DNA of 64,000 bases from an uncultured Enterorhabdus sp. (GCA_947649205.1 CANSQM010000005.1:42630-106629); one strand, 5' to 3'. Positions 53,995 to 63,336 are shown, counted from the first letter of the stretch. Made by a program: numbers and translations. Notes: generated from the sequence alone by a model not told the origin.

Positions 53995-56235
53995 TTACAT
54001 CGTTGGGCAATGGAGAGGAGCATCAGGAACCAGATAGTTGCGCAGAAGCCAGCGTCCACGGCTGATCAGTTCGTCGTAGGTGCACTGGGGTGAATCATCC
54101 AGGGTGAGCGCATCGAAACGGTACGAAAGCATGCGGTTCGGCTGGTTTGCCGTGTGGAGAAGCGCCACGATGAAACCGTTGGGATTTTGGTAAAGAATGG
54201 CCTGGTCGATCTGGTAAGGAACACTGGCACGAAACACATCACCCTGAGAGGGGGCCGGCTCCAGGGGATGACGGATGTCCAGCGTGCCGTCGGCGAGGGC
54301 GATGGCTAAGAAATCGTTATCGCCGCCGTACTGCTTGCCGACGGAAACGATGCCATTGGGGTAATCCTCCTGATAGATGCTGTGTCCGTCGGTAAGAGAG
54401 AGAATGCGCAAGCTGTGTCCTGCGCTCAATACCGCAGCGGGACTGCCCTCGAAAACATATTCATTGAAGCGCGGATAGCCGATGTAAGGGGTAGCGTAAT
54501 AAGCTTCTCCTGCTACGGTGGCCGAGAACATTCCTTCAGTAGTCCATGCTCTTCTAGTGACGTCGGCAGATGTGTCGGAGGCGGTAAACATAAAGGGCAT
54601 GTCAACGAACCAATATTCGCCTTCGCCAGCGTCATATGAAGCGCTCGTCAGCATGCCATCTCGCATGGCCAAGGAGCTGATGAGGTTATTCCCTACTTCG
54701 ACAAGCTCGTATTCCCCGTTTTCGACGAAAAAGAGGAGGGCATAGGCTCCGAGTGCGAGGCTCACGATATCTTTTTCGCTATCATAGGCGCAGGTGGCGA
54801 ATGTGTTGGGGCGCAAGGCCTCGATAGAGTTTGCCTGGGTCCAAGAAATCATTGTGCAATTGGCGGCATCGAGGGTCGTGGCTGCTGCGGTGCCATCCTC
54901 CAAAATAAAGCACAGCGCAAAAGTTTCTCCATCTTCGGCTACGGCAAGGGCATCTATGGGAACGTCTTCGCGATTCCACAGAACAGCACCGCTGGTGGTG
55001 TCAATGCACATAAGAATGCCTTCATCGGCTCGCGTGCCGATGACGCATCGGTTGGGCCCGGCAGGGGCCAGAATCCAATCCTCGGTAGTGCAGGAGAGGG
55101 GATTTGAATCAGAGTCGCGGAGATGAAGAGTGGCTCGCGTCGCCCCTGTAAACACGTCCACGAGCGTGAGGGCTCCTTCGCTGTCGAGGATGACCACCCA
55201 GTCGCTTCGGTGATGCGCCGCCAGGGCTACAATCTCGGCATTCGCGTCAAAAGTGAAGTTCGGTTTCCAGAATCGTATCGTGTCTTGGTTCACATCGAGG
55301 GCATCTTCCAGGGCCTTTTGGGCTTCGGAGGTGATGGGTCGCCGGAGATCGGACGAGGAAGAGGGCAGTGCAGAAAGAGCGGTCTGGACGGCCTGCATAC
55401 GCTCGCCGCGAGCCAGTTGCTCCTGGGCAACTGCCGCCAAGCTGCGCGACTCGGCGGCGCGGGCGTTGCAGGAGGCGTGGATGGCGGTGGCGGCCAGCGC
55501 GGTAACCAGCGAGATGAGTACTGCCCCCATTATGGAGAAAGCGATTCTGCGATTGCGGCGTCGGTTGCGCTCTCGCTGGCGCAGGTCATCGAAGTTGCAA
55601 CCGGCGACGGCGGCAATAATGCGCAGTAACTCGGCCTTGTGCTTGGTCTTAGACTCGGGGCGCAGGTCGGCGGCCAAGGGCTCGGTGGGCATATCGCGCA
55701 TGATGCCGTGGGCATCGGGAAAGAGGCGTGTTTTCAGAATGTCGGGAATGCTGCGGGCTGAGTCACCGTCGGCCAGCACGCAGATGATGCGTTCGCGTCC
55801 GTGCAGAGCGGCGAAGGTTTCGATTTCCCGTTGCACCCAGTGGCTTTCCTGGGTATCGGGCGAACAGATGATGACGAGGGCCTGGGATGTCTCGAGGGCC
55901 CGTTGAATGCTGTCGGGCAAGGAGGGGGAAGCCGCTAGCTCGTCCTCGTCGCGGAAGCACTTGCCGAGGGCCTTGCCATCCTGCGGGCGCTTGGGACCCG
56001 TTGTGGCGCTCTCATCGCGTTGCTGCCTGATAGCAACTCCGCGCGGTAGCCGATAGGTCTCGATGGCCTTCTGCACCTGCCGAGCAACCTCGGTGTCACG
56101 GGGTAAATGCCGGTAGCTGATGAAGGCGGCATAGCCGAAGTCGCTCGGTTCGTCGCGATCGGGCAGCGGTTTCCCGCACCGTGGGCAAAATACAGCACCG
56201 TCAGGGATTTTGCTATGACAAAAGGGACAATCCAT
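53995..56235 (-). CDS. zinc-ribbon / TIR / transmembrane / beta-propeller protein
   Basis: A 746-residue protein. A zinc ribbon (Cys3, Cys6, Cys17, Cys20) leads into a TIR domain (about 33-190: YAAFISYRHLPRDTEVARQ, CFRDEDELAASPSLPDSIQ, ALVIICSPDTQESHWVQRE). One membrane helix follows (about 230-254, SIMGAVLISLVTALAATAI), then some 480 residues of repeated beta strands that look like WD40/quinoprotein-type propeller blades (SEGALTLVDVFTG, DTTSGAVLWNRED). TIR domains often degrade NAD in immunity; the propeller could sense a signal. Transcribed divergently from the operon at 56399. Confidence 0.85.
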   Translation of the reverse strand: MDCPFCHSKIPDGAVFCPRCGKPLPDRDEPSDFGYAAFISYRHLPRDTEVARQVQKAIETYRLPRGVAIRQQRDESATTGPKRPQDGKALGKCFRDEDELAASPSLPDSIQRALETSQALVIICSPDTQESHWVQREIETFAALHGRERIICVLADGDSARSIPDILKTRLFPDAHGIMRDMPTEPLAADLRPESKTKHKAELLRIIAAVAGCNFDDLRQRERNRRRNRRIAFSIMGAVLISLVTALAATAIHASCNARAAESRSLAAVAQEQLARGERMQAVQTALSALPSSSSDLRRPITSEAQKALEDALDVNQDTIRFWKPNFTFDANAEIVALAAHHRSDWVVILDSEGALTLVDVFTGATRATLHLRDSDSNPLSCTTEDWILAPAGPNRCVIGTRADEGILMCIDTTSGAVLWNREDVPIDALAVAEDGETFALCFILEDGTAAATTLDAANCTMISWTQANSIEALRPNTFATCAYDSEKDIVSLALGAYALLFFVENGEYELVEVGNNLISSLAMRDGMLTSASYDAGEGEYWFVDMPFMFTASDTSADVTRRAWTTEGMFSATVAGEAYYATPYIGYPRFNEYVFEGSPAAVLSAGHSLRILSLTDGHSIYQEDYPNGIVSVGKQYGGDNDFLAIALADGTLDIRHPLEPAPSQGDVFRASVPYQIDQAILYQNPNGFIVALLHTANQPNRMLSYRFDALTLDDSPQCTYDELISRGRWLLRNYLVPDAPLHCPTM

Positions 56236-56242
56236 GGGAGGA

Positions 56243-56248
56243 ATTATA
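56243..56248 (-). promoter_or_regulatory. perfect -10 of TIR gene, leaderless arrangement
   Basis: On the minus strand TATAAT ends seven bases before the ATG at 56235, and the bases between (TCCTCCC) are not a ribosome site. TTGAAG lies 19 bp upstream as a possible -35. This indicates a leaderless transcript. Confidence 0.6.
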
Positions 56249-56317
56249 ACCCGAATGAGACCGCATCCTTCAAGACGGCTACAGGCTTCATTGGGCAATG
56301 GCCCTCAGCGTCCTTCG

Positions 56318-56323
56318 TACAAT
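56318..56323 (+). promoter_or_regulatory. possible -10 of the 56399 operon
   Basis: TACAAT, 75 bp upstream of the first operon gene, in the gap shared with the divergent TIR gene. No good -35 is seen. Confidence 0.35.
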
Positions 56324-56398
56324 AAAACACTACGTCAGTAACGGGCGAGCTTGCGAAATGCCCCGTGGGACAACGAGAGAGTACAGGGAGCCCAAGTT

Positions 56399-57286
56399 AT
56401 GAAGGTTTGGGACAAGATAAAAGGCGCCGTGGGGCGTTTTCGGGCATGGCGTGAACGCCGTCGGGAGCAACGCTTCCCCCGAGCATTTCCCAGCGATACC
56501 TATGTGGCTGATTTGGATGCGGCGATGAAGACGAAACGACCCTGGGTGAAGGGGCTTCTGGGCGTTGTCGTATTATCCGTTGCTGTTGATATCTATTTGC
56601 TACAAGACTCTTTTGCGCTCATGCTTGGGAACGCGTCGTTTCTCGATGTCTTCGGCGCTGATGGCGACCGGTCGGAGTGGATGGGTTTTGCCTTTGTTGC
56701 CCTGATATGTCTCGGGTTCATTGTTCTGTATTTGAAATTTTCCAGTATGGCGGGCAGCAAGTTCTCCGAATTCAAAGTGAGTAGAAGCAAGGCGGCTTTT
56801 GTCTCGGGGGCTCTTTTCTTCATTTTGCTTGTGATAGTGCTGGCGTTGGTGGGAATCGTTCGGTTCCGTAGTGTTGCTTTTGATGCTGATTCGCTGTCCG
56901 ATGTCGACGACACCCTGCTTGAGACGATAGCCCTTTTGACAGTGATGGGTCTCGGCGCTCTCATGAGCATGATTCGCTCGTACTACTCCGTCGATCTCTA
57001 TGCAGCCGAAAAAAAGCGACTTGCGGAAGCTCACATTCCCGAAGACAGGCTTCTCTACGAGAAGACCTATGCGATACACGCCGTTGACCCCATTGCTATT
57101 TTGGGACATGAGACGAAGGAACGTGAGCTTGATCGCCAAATGGTAGAGAGCGCGTTCCGCATTTGCGAGCTATCTACTCAGTTGAACGGCATTGTCGATC
57201 CAGCCGATGCCCATGATTTTACTCAGATTGGCAGATTAGTTCGGGAGCGCGCCTTCGATCATCAAGAGCAAGGAGACAGGAAATGA
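56399..57286 (+). CDS. four-helix membrane protein, first gene of uncharacterised operon
   Basis: A 295-residue protein starting behind AGGGAG. A very basic N-terminus (RFRAWRERRREQRFPRAF) precedes four membrane segments (VKGLLGVVVLSVAVDIYLL; MGFAFVALICLGFIVLYLKF; AAFVSGALFFILLVIVLALV; ETIALLTVMGLGALMSMI), and the C-terminal third is soluble and helical. No family recognised. It overlaps the OmpA-like lipoprotein gene (ATGA), so the two products probably form a complex. Codon use is more AT-rich than in the first 50 kb. Confidence 0.7.
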   Translation: MKVWDKIKGAVGRFRAWRERRREQRFPRAFPSDTYVADLDAAMKTKRPWVKGLLGVVVLSVAVDIYLLQDSFALMLGNASFLDVFGADGDRSEWMGFAFVALICLGFIVLYLKFSSMAGSKFSEFKVSRSKAAFVSGALFFILLVIVLALVGIVRFRSVAFDADSLSDVDDTLLETIALLTVMGLGALMSMIRSYYSVDLYAAEKKRLAEAHIPEDRLLYEKTYAIHAVDPIAILGHETKERELDRQMVESAFRICELSTQLNGIVDPADAHDFTQIGRLVRERAFDHQEQGDRK

Positions 57287-58458
57287 GCAGAAGAGGACTT
57301 GGCGTCATAGCATTGATTCTGGGGGCATTTTTGGGCCTCGGCGTCGTTGGCTGCACATCAGAGGGCCCGTCGACCGATTTGGCAGATACCGGAGAGGCGA
57401 TCAGCTGCGACAACGCTGCTTTTGTATATGCGAAGAGGGCTAACTCCAGCCAGGATATGTTGGTTGCGGAAGGGTACTTGGACGCAATTGCGGAAAACGA
57501 GGGTCACTTTTTCGGCGTGGTAGCAGATGGAAATCCATGGGCGTTTGATGTGCAACTTACTTCTGACGAGTCGAATGGGCGCAGGAAAGCAAAAGCGATC
57601 GAGGGATTGAAGGCAGAAAAAATACTCGGCGCAAATTGGAATGCACAAACGGAGGAAGTGGATTTGTTTGCTGCGATTTGCGAAGCTGATCGTAGACTTT
57701 CCAGTTCTGTGGCTGAGGGGAACCGTAATGTGCTCGTCATCATCGATTCGGGTATATCGACGGCGGGTTTGATTAACTTCACGGAAGAGTCTACGCGTGA
57801 GGCCTTGTTAGAGCCCGAAGTGCTGATTTCGACCTTACGCGAACGCGGCGATTTGGTGAAATTCGAGAACATTGATGAAGTGATTTGGTTCGGCCTGGGT
57901 GAGACGAGCGGTGATCAGGCCTCTCCGAACCAAGGAACCACCAAGGCTATGGAATACCTCTATCGTGCGCTTTTTGAGGCGGCTGGCGTTGAGGGGGGCA
58001 TCACGTTTCGTCCGGGATCGGGGGCCGCCCCCACGGAAGGTGTGCCCAGCGTAAGCGCTGTCGATATGCCTCGAATTGCGTATGATAGCGAAAATGATAG
58101 GCCAATGCGCCCGGGCGACAACGTTGAGTTTGATGAGCTCAAGAGCAATGGGGCCATTAAATTCGACAATGACTCCGATGCCCTTGTCGACGAAGCTGCC
58201 GCCCGCGAGGCTTTGAAGGATCACATCAACCAACTGATCGACTTTCCGACCCTGACGGTTGCCGTCAATGGGTACACGAGCACCGTTGGCGACGAGTCCT
58301 ACAATTTGGATTTGTCGCAAAGGCGGGCGGACACGGTAAAGGCCCTGATGGTAGATGCTGGTGTGCCTGAGAGCCAGATTACGGCCGTGGGTATGGGGGA
58401 AGACGCTACATACGAGACCGACGAGCAGAATCGTCGCGTGGAAATTGTGCTCGGATAG
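57283..58458 (+). CDS. lipoprotein with VWA-like domain and C-terminal OmpA-like domain
   Basis: A 391-residue lipoprotein (GLGVVGCTSEG). The middle region contains a Rossmann-like strand ending in Asp-x-Ser-like NVLVIIDSGISTAGLINF and DEVIWFGLGETSG, reminiscent of von Willebrand A-type folds in actinobacterial OmpA proteins. The C-terminus is an OmpA/MotB peptidoglycan-binding domain (LTVAVNGYTSTVG, LDLSQRRADTVKALMV, NRRVEIVLG). It would sit on the outer face of the membrane and grip the wall. Operon with the four-helix protein before it and the soluble protein after it. Confidence 0.82.
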   Translation: MSRRGLGVIALILGAFLGLGVVGCTSEGPSTDLADTGEAISCDNAAFVYAKRANSSQDMLVAEGYLDAIAENEGHFFGVVADGNPWAFDVQLTSDESNGRRKAKAIEGLKAEKILGANWNAQTEEVDLFAAICEADRRLSSSVAEGNRNVLVIIDSGISTAGLINFTEESTREALLEPEVLISTLRERGDLVKFENIDEVIWFGLGETSGDQASPNQGTTKAMEYLYRALFEAAGVEGGITFRPGSGAAPTEGVPSVSAVDMPRIAYDSENDRPMRPGDNVEFDELKSNGAIKFDNDSDALVDEAAAREALKDHINQLIDFPTLTVAVNGYTSTVGDESYNLDLSQRRADTVKALMVDAGVPESQITAVGMGEDATYETDEQNRRVEIVLG

Positions 58459-58469
58459 CGGCTGGTGTC

Positions 58470-59282
58470 ATGAGTTCGCCGAAAGACGATGCCGTCAAAA
58501 TTGCCTCCGAGACGCGCGAACGGCGCTATGATCTGTTCTTTCCCCGCAGCCTCGGGATGCCCGCGCGTATGGGTCTATGGCTGCGCGGCTACCTCGATGC
58601 ACGACGGGGGAAGGTGTTCGTGGCTCGGGCGGGGCACATTGATTCGCCTTATATTCAGACGCTTGTAGAACGAGCCGACTTGCGTATCAATGCCGAATGG
58701 CAGGAGGCCAACGGCCTTATGTTCGAATTGCGGCCCCTGTTGGAAGAGGCGGTGCGCGACCGCAACGAGATCATTCGTCGTATCGATGAGTTGCCGCGAC
58801 TGAAGGCGGTGAAGAGTGAGAGCGTCTGCATTGATCGCGACGGCGATGAGTGCGCGGGCGAGCGCGTGGCGGAAAAGCGGCGGATCCGCCGTGCTGTGCT
58901 GGTCGAATGGGAGTTCGTCGCCCGTGAGGAAGCGTTGCGCGAAACCCTCAACAAGGTATCGGCCCAGGCCGGGGTGGTGCTGTCGCAATATCAGGATGTG
59001 ATGGATGCCTCGGCGACCCATGAGCGCCTTGTGCGCCTCGACTTCGTTGCTCGGCTTTCGTGCTACGGGCGCGGGGTATTTCGTCGGATGTCCTTCGATA
59101 CGCAGATTATCAACGACCGAGCCCTCACGACCGTGCCTCGTGAAGAAAACGAGCGGTTCTTCGCCGCATGCCTGCGAGGTGTAGAAAACGAGCCCGCAAC
59201 CGAGGGTTTCAAGTTGTGGGCAACGGGAAGCGCCGAGGAAGCTCCGAAGCAAACTCGGGCGGCTGGTGAGAAGGCATCGTAA
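58470..59282 (+). CDS. soluble helical protein of unknown function
   Basis: A 270-residue cytoplasmic-looking protein, Arg/Glu-rich, with long helices (RRAVLVEWEFVAREEALRE, LNKVSAQAGVVLSQYQDVM). No signal peptide, membrane segment or catalytic motif is apparent. FFPRSLGMPARMGLWLRGYL near residue 24 may be an amphipathic contact region. It starts 12 bp after the OmpA-like gene and is followed 17 bp later by the coiled-coil gene, so it is probably part of the same complex. Confidence 0.65.
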   Translation: MSSPKDDAVKIASETRERRYDLFFPRSLGMPARMGLWLRGYLDARRGKVFVARAGHIDSPYIQTLVERADLRINAEWQEANGLMFELRPLLEEAVRDRNEIIRRIDELPRLKAVKSESVCIDRDGDECAGERVAEKRRIRRAVLVEWEFVAREEALRETLNKVSAQAGVVLSQYQDVMDASATHERLVRLDFVARLSCYGRGVFRRMSFDTQIINDRALTTVPREENERFFAACLRGVENEPATEGFKLWATGSAEEAPKQTRAAGEKAS

Positions 59283-59298
59283 TAGACGGAGGATCCTC

Positions 59299-60741
59299 AT
59301 GACATGGTTCAATCGCAAGAAGCGGCAGTCGATTCCCTCGGCGGCTCCTTCCGCTCAAGCTCCAGCGGCTGCCTACTATGCTCCTGGGCAGATTCGTATC
59401 TCGCACCTCGATTTCGATCGGCCGGGCCCGGTGACCCAGGGGCCGCGCGTGCGCCGGATTGACGTGGGGAACCTGGTGGGCGCGTCGGTGTTTGAAAGCG
59501 CCGTGTGCTCGTCGGCCCATGTGGACGCCCTCGTCTTCTCCGAATTGGCCGAAAGCATGCAGGTTATCGAGCGAAAGTTCCACGGAGGCCAATACGACGC
59601 ACAGGCCATGCCGCTGGTTGAGGCGTTTCTCAGCGAGTTGCATGGGTTGGCGCAAATTCAGGTGGAGCGCAATGGCATTATCGACCAGCGCATTGCAGAC
59701 TTGCGTCGTGCGAATATCATGGCTTATCAGGCAGTATGCGAGGAGCGCTCCCGTCGCGAAGAGGGCATCGACAAAGCGCGCATGTACGAATGGCATTCGG
59801 TAGCGGCCAGCTACGATCGACGCGAAGCTCAAATGAGGCGCAAGCAGGCCAAGAGGCTGCAGCAAGATGAGGAGCGAGCGGCGAAAACCGAGGCCAAGGC
59901 GCAGCGAACCCGGGAAAAGGCTACTCAGAAGAACGAGGCCAAGACGGCTCGGGAAGTGAGGTCTTCTGCAGCCAAGGCCGTGCGGGTCCAGCGGCGCGAA
60001 GACCGGAACGCCGCTTGGCAGAAACTCAAACAGCGCCGCTATGAGCGTCGTGTGCGCAAAGAACAGATGCGGGCTGAGCGTGAAAGGCTGAAATGGCAGG
60101 TGCGCCAAGAGCGTTCTGAGATGGATTTGGATCAGCTGCGGGCCGAGAAGGAAGCCGCGCGGGCCGAGAGTGCTGCCCGTCAGGCGGCTCTCGAGGCCAA
60201 CGTGGAAATCGCCCGCGCCCAAGAGCAGGTCGCTCGCGTCCAAGAAGAATGGGCGCAGCAGGAATTGGAGCGCCTGGGCGTTACGGAAGCATCTGCGCAC
60301 GATGCCCCTCCTTCGGAAGAGCCAGCGGCCGAGGCGTCTGCCAAAGAGGCTGAGACTGAAATGCGTGAAGCTGTCGCAGAGACGGCGACGGGTGAAGGGC
60401 AGGGGGCTGTCGCAGAGGCGGCGCCGACGGGTGAAGCACAGGAGACCGTCGCAGAGGCGGCGCCGGCTGGCGTCGAGCCTTTTGCCGCTGACGGGCCCGC
60501 AGTTCCCAATGAGAGCAAGACTTCCGAGCGGCCTTCGGCGACCGAGGAGGCGACTGAAGTCGGGACGCTTCCCCCGGCCGAGGCGTTGGAGCCTGGAGCA
60601 CAAGAAGGAGAGGTCCAGGAAGTTGTCGAGGCTTCCGAGGATTTCGACGACCGACCTGGCGCCGACGAGCAGCCAGGCTCGTTGAAAGCTGTGCTTAAGA
60701 AATGGGTTGCCGATCTTGCTTCTGATAATCGGGACAAATAG
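59299..60741 (+). CDS. coiled-coil protein with acidic, repetitive tail
   Basis: A 480-residue protein starting behind GGAGGA. Residues 1-115 include an ordered segment (IRISHLDFDRPGPVTQGPRV). Residues 120-345 are a long, highly charged coiled coil rich in Arg, Lys, Glu and Gln (RREAQMRRKQAKRLQQDEE). The tail from about 350 is acidic and Ala/Glu/Pro-rich with imperfect repeats of the type EAAPTGEAQETVAEAAP. It could be a cytoplasmic scaffold or tether for the envelope proteins of the operon. No family recognised. Confidence 0.7.
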   Translation: MTWFNRKKRQSIPSAAPSAQAPAAAYYAPGQIRISHLDFDRPGPVTQGPRVRRIDVGNLVGASVFESAVCSSAHVDALVFSELAESMQVIERKFHGGQYDAQAMPLVEAFLSELHGLAQIQVERNGIIDQRIADLRRANIMAYQAVCEERSRREEGIDKARMYEWHSVAASYDRREAQMRRKQAKRLQQDEERAAKTEAKAQRTREKATQKNEAKTAREVRSSAAKAVRVQRREDRNAAWQKLKQRRYERRVRKEQMRAERERLKWQVRQERSEMDLDQLRAEKEAARAESAARQAALEANVEIARAQEQVARVQEEWAQQELERLGVTEASAHDAPPSEEPAAEASAKEAETEMREAVAETATGEGQGAVAEAAPTGEAQETVAEAAPAGVEPFAADGPAVPNESKTSERPSATEEATEVGTLPPAEALEPGAQEGEVQEVVEASEDFDDRPGADEQPGSLKAVLKKWVADLASDNRDK

Positions 60742-60750
60742 CGGTGGACT

Positions 60751-62085
60751 GTGAGCGTTGCGCGAGAGACATCGGGGGAGCTGTCCGGTAGAGGGGGAAA
60801 GACTTACCATCCTTCTGCAAAGGGCTTCGTAGAGCTGTCTTCCTTTTGCGGGAGCGTTTTGCTGGAGGGCGAAGAGGAACTGGCCTTCGTGGAGCTGCCC
60901 GCGCGATTGCTCTCTTCGCGGGATGAGGCGACCGCTAAGGCGCAGCTGAAGTTCGGCGACGCCCGGCTCAATGGATTGAAGAAGCAAGTGTCATTGCCCG
61001 TGGATGCAGCCTATCGCAACGGTGAGTTCGTCGGCCTCATCGTCACGCATATGCATCGTGGCGTGAGCCTAAGCCGTTACCTGGACTTTTCAGGGGACGC
61101 TCGGTCGGAACGACGGCGGGTAGCGTACAACCTTGCCGTGCAAGTATGTGTTGCATCGCAGCTGGGAGTCTCCCTCGGTCGTCTATCTCCCGAGCGCATC
61201 CGTGTCGATCCGACGACGTGCCGGGTGTTTCTGGCGACAGACTGGGTTACCCTGATGGAGGAGAGCTGCGCTTCGCATCAGACTGCACTCTCTCTGCTGC
61301 CGTGGCAGGGAGCAGTTGACCTTGCCGTCTGCGAATATAGCCTCCTGCGAAAGAACGGCGCTCCTCCGCCGAGCGCGGGATTATGGGAGGACGATTGTTC
61401 GGGTCTCAGGGGACCGTCGGCTTCGGACATGATCGCAGCGACATTCGATGCGGTGAAAAGGCCCTGGTTTGTGAAAGTCGTAGGTCGCTTCGATAAAGAC
61501 ACGCCTTTGCTGGGAAATCTGTGGGATGTGCCCCGCCCATTCAGGGACCTGTTGGGGCACAGTTTTCGTGGCATGGGCACCGGAGACGCCGGGACTCTCG
61601 CCACGGAAATGATCGCGCACTTCGAACGCGGGGAGAGCCGTCGTCGGAGTGGTTTCTCAGTATGGAAAGACCGGCTCAAGCAATTTTTGAACGGTGCCCG
61701 TGTGCCTGCTGATCAGGTAAAAGAGTGTGAGCAGCGGCCATGGGGCCTGCGCGGTTACGGGAACGCTACCGTGTTTTGGCCCGTAACGCTGGGGATGGCC
61801 GCCGCCTTGGGTTTGTGCTCGGCCATGAACGGGTTCGCTCCCCTCGATCTGCTCGTTATGGCTCTTCGAGGTGCAGACTATGCTCATTCTGCCATTAACA
61901 TGGGTTGGCGCTACGGGGTGGCTGCCGTGCTGGGGTGCGCAGTGTACAACCTATTTGCAGCTCGAAGGCATTGCTTCTCGGGATATGGGAGGAAATCATA
62001 CTGTTGGTCTGTTGCCACGGCGGTCTTGTTCATGAGCCTGGCCCAGTTTCTAATGATTTTTTCGTTGCGAGGTGGTATCTCGTGA
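60751..62085 (+). CDS. pseudokinase-like membrane protein
   Basis: A 444-residue protein with a GTG start (GGTGG five bases upstream). Residues 15-330 have the flow of a bacterial protein-kinase fold: a beta-rich N-lobe (VELSSFCGSVLLEGEEELAF), a hinge-like FVGLIVTHMHRGVSLSRYL, then LGVSLGRLSPERIRVDPTT and VFLATDW where active kinases have the catalytic HxD/DxxxxN and the DFG-like Asp. The catalytic acids look lost, so a regulatory pseudokinase is likely. Three membrane helices end the protein. It overlaps the next gene by 4 bp (GTGA). Confidence 0.6.
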   Translation: MSVARETSGELSGRGGKTYHPSAKGFVELSSFCGSVLLEGEEELAFVELPARLLSSRDEATAKAQLKFGDARLNGLKKQVSLPVDAAYRNGEFVGLIVTHMHRGVSLSRYLDFSGDARSERRRVAYNLAVQVCVASQLGVSLGRLSPERIRVDPTTCRVFLATDWVTLMEESCASHQTALSLLPWQGAVDLAVCEYSLLRKNGAPPPSAGLWEDDCSGLRGPSASDMIAATFDAVKRPWFVKVVGRFDKDTPLLGNLWDVPRPFRDLLGHSFRGMGTGDAGTLATEMIAHFERGESRRRSGFSVWKDRLKQFLNGARVPADQVKECEQRPWGLRGYGNATVFWPVTLGMAAALGLCSAMNGFAPLDLLVMALRGADYAHSAINMGWRYGVAAVLGCAVYNLFAARRHCFSGYGRKSYCWSVATAVLFMSLAQFLMIFSLRGGIS

Positions 62086-62615
62086 GGCTTCTTCAGCGGG
62101 ACAAGCGAGGCGATGCAATTGAGGAGCTTTGCCCGATCGTGTTGTGCCTACTGATTATCGATGCCCGCGAGGGCGGGCTGGGCTGTGGCGCCGCTTCGCC
62201 CCACAGGGGGGTGGCAAAGTTTCTGGCGTTGCTAGAACGCGATCGCGACGCGGCAAAAATGGTGCGCCTCGCGTCTCGGTACGCCCCTGTTGAGGGGGCT
62301 GGCGCAGTTGGATTCTGCTCGATGGACGCTCTGCGCATGGAGATGCGTGCTGGGGGAGGGCCGATGTTGATGCCCGAGGATGTGGAGTGCGCTTGTCGCC
62401 AGATCGAGGAGGAGCGTGCTGTCCTCGAAGCGTCCGGCGTGGAGGTGCGGGAGGCATTCGTGGTGGCAGTGACGGAAAACCCCCGGGTAGTAGGAGGGGT
62501 GTACGGGCAAACGACGGTGTTCTCCCTCGCGGAGAGCACTCAGGCCGACCCCGTGTACTTTTTAGAGCAGTGCGCCCGCTTTGTGTTGGCATCCCTCGAT
62601 GGGCAGGCCTCATGA
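62082..62615 (+). CDS. soluble protein of unknown function
   Basis: A 177-residue protein that starts at GTG inside the stop of the previous gene. It has a hydrophobic helix near the N-terminus (AIEELCPIVLCLLIIDA), then a mixed alpha/beta region (VREAFVVAVTENPRVVGGVY). No motif recognised. Overlaps at both ends (GTGA and ATGA) show tight coupling, so it is likely a subunit made in a fixed ratio with its neighbours. Confidence 0.65.
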   Translation: MRLLQRDKRGDAIEELCPIVLCLLIIDAREGGLGCGAASPHRGVAKFLALLERDRDAAKMVRLASRYAPVEGAGAVGFCSMDALRMEMRAGGGPMLMPEDVECACRQIEEERAVLEASGVEVREAFVVAVTENPRVVGGVYGQTTVFSLAESTQADPVYFLEQCARFVLASLDGQAS

Positions 62616-63313
62616 TACGTTGGCGAATCATCCGGGAGAAGGTATTGCGGCTGGGTGTGGCCTTGCTGGCGAGCATCGTCGTCCGCATGAGCTTTTCTGG
62701 CGGAACGGTTGGCCTGGAACTGGTGGATGCGATGCTCTATTCGGCGGCGTTCCGCATAGAATCATCTCTGCCTCTTTCCGGCTTGGCCTTTCTCGTAGGG
62801 TGGATTGGGTTTGGGTTCGTGCTGAAAACGCATCGGCGGACGGCGCCATGGACAGTTGGTGGCGCAGTGCTCTCAGTGATGGCTGCATGGGCGTTGGCGC
62901 CGGCATGCGGATCCTTTCCGCCTCTTGCGATGTTCCTCTGCTGGCTGGCGTGCCCGGAATCGCTGTACTTTCCTCGGCGCTATGCGAAAGTTGCCGAGGA
63001 TGAGGGCGATGAAGGAGGAGCGGCGCGATTTCGTATATCGCTTGAGATGGTGGTGGCCTTTGGTGCCCTGGCCTGTCTTGAGATTTCCATGGCAGTCGGT
63101 GCGTGTCAGGTTGCGGCGGCAGCTAGTCGGCCCGCGCTGGGGTGGGTCTTGCTGGCATCGCCTTTCGTTGGCGGAACGCTTTGCTGGCTGTTCATGAAAA
63201 AGCGCCGAGAAAGTCCCCCGGCACTTTTGCGGGCGTTGTCAAGCGCATATCACGGTATGGAAATGGGAGTTTGGGCTGCATTTGGCTTAAGGGCGTTGTT
63301 GTGGTTCGCCTAG
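62612..63313 (+). CDS. polytopic membrane protein of unknown function
   Basis: A 233-residue protein with about six membrane segments (VLRLGVALLASIVVRMSF; LSGLAFLVGWIGFGFVLK; VGGAVLSVMAAWALAPACG; MVVAFGALACLEISMAVG; LGWVLLASPFVGGTLCWLF; GVWAAFGLRALLWF). There is a short acidic loop (AEDEGDEGG). No family recognised. Start overlaps the previous stop (ATGA at 62612-62615). Confidence 0.65.
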   Translation: MIRWRIIREKVLRLGVALLASIVVRMSFSGGTVGLELVDAMLYSAAFRIESSLPLSGLAFLVGWIGFGFVLKTHRRTAPWTVGGAVLSVMAAWALAPACGSFPPLAMFLCWLACPESLYFPRRYAKVAEDEGDEGGAARFRISLEMVVAFGALACLEISMAVGACQVAAAASRPALGWVLLASPFVGGTLCWLFMKKRRESPPALLRALSSAYHGMEMGVWAAFGLRALLWFA

Positions 63314-63336
63314 AATTAGTAGGAGGTTGGTAGGTC

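Noticed and set aside
56399..58458. First two operon genes considered as ZorA/ZorB of a Zorya system
   Set aside because: The membrane protein lacks a recognisable MotA/ZorA pattern, the OmpA protein is a lipoprotein, and no ZorC, ZorD or ZorE homologue follows in the window.
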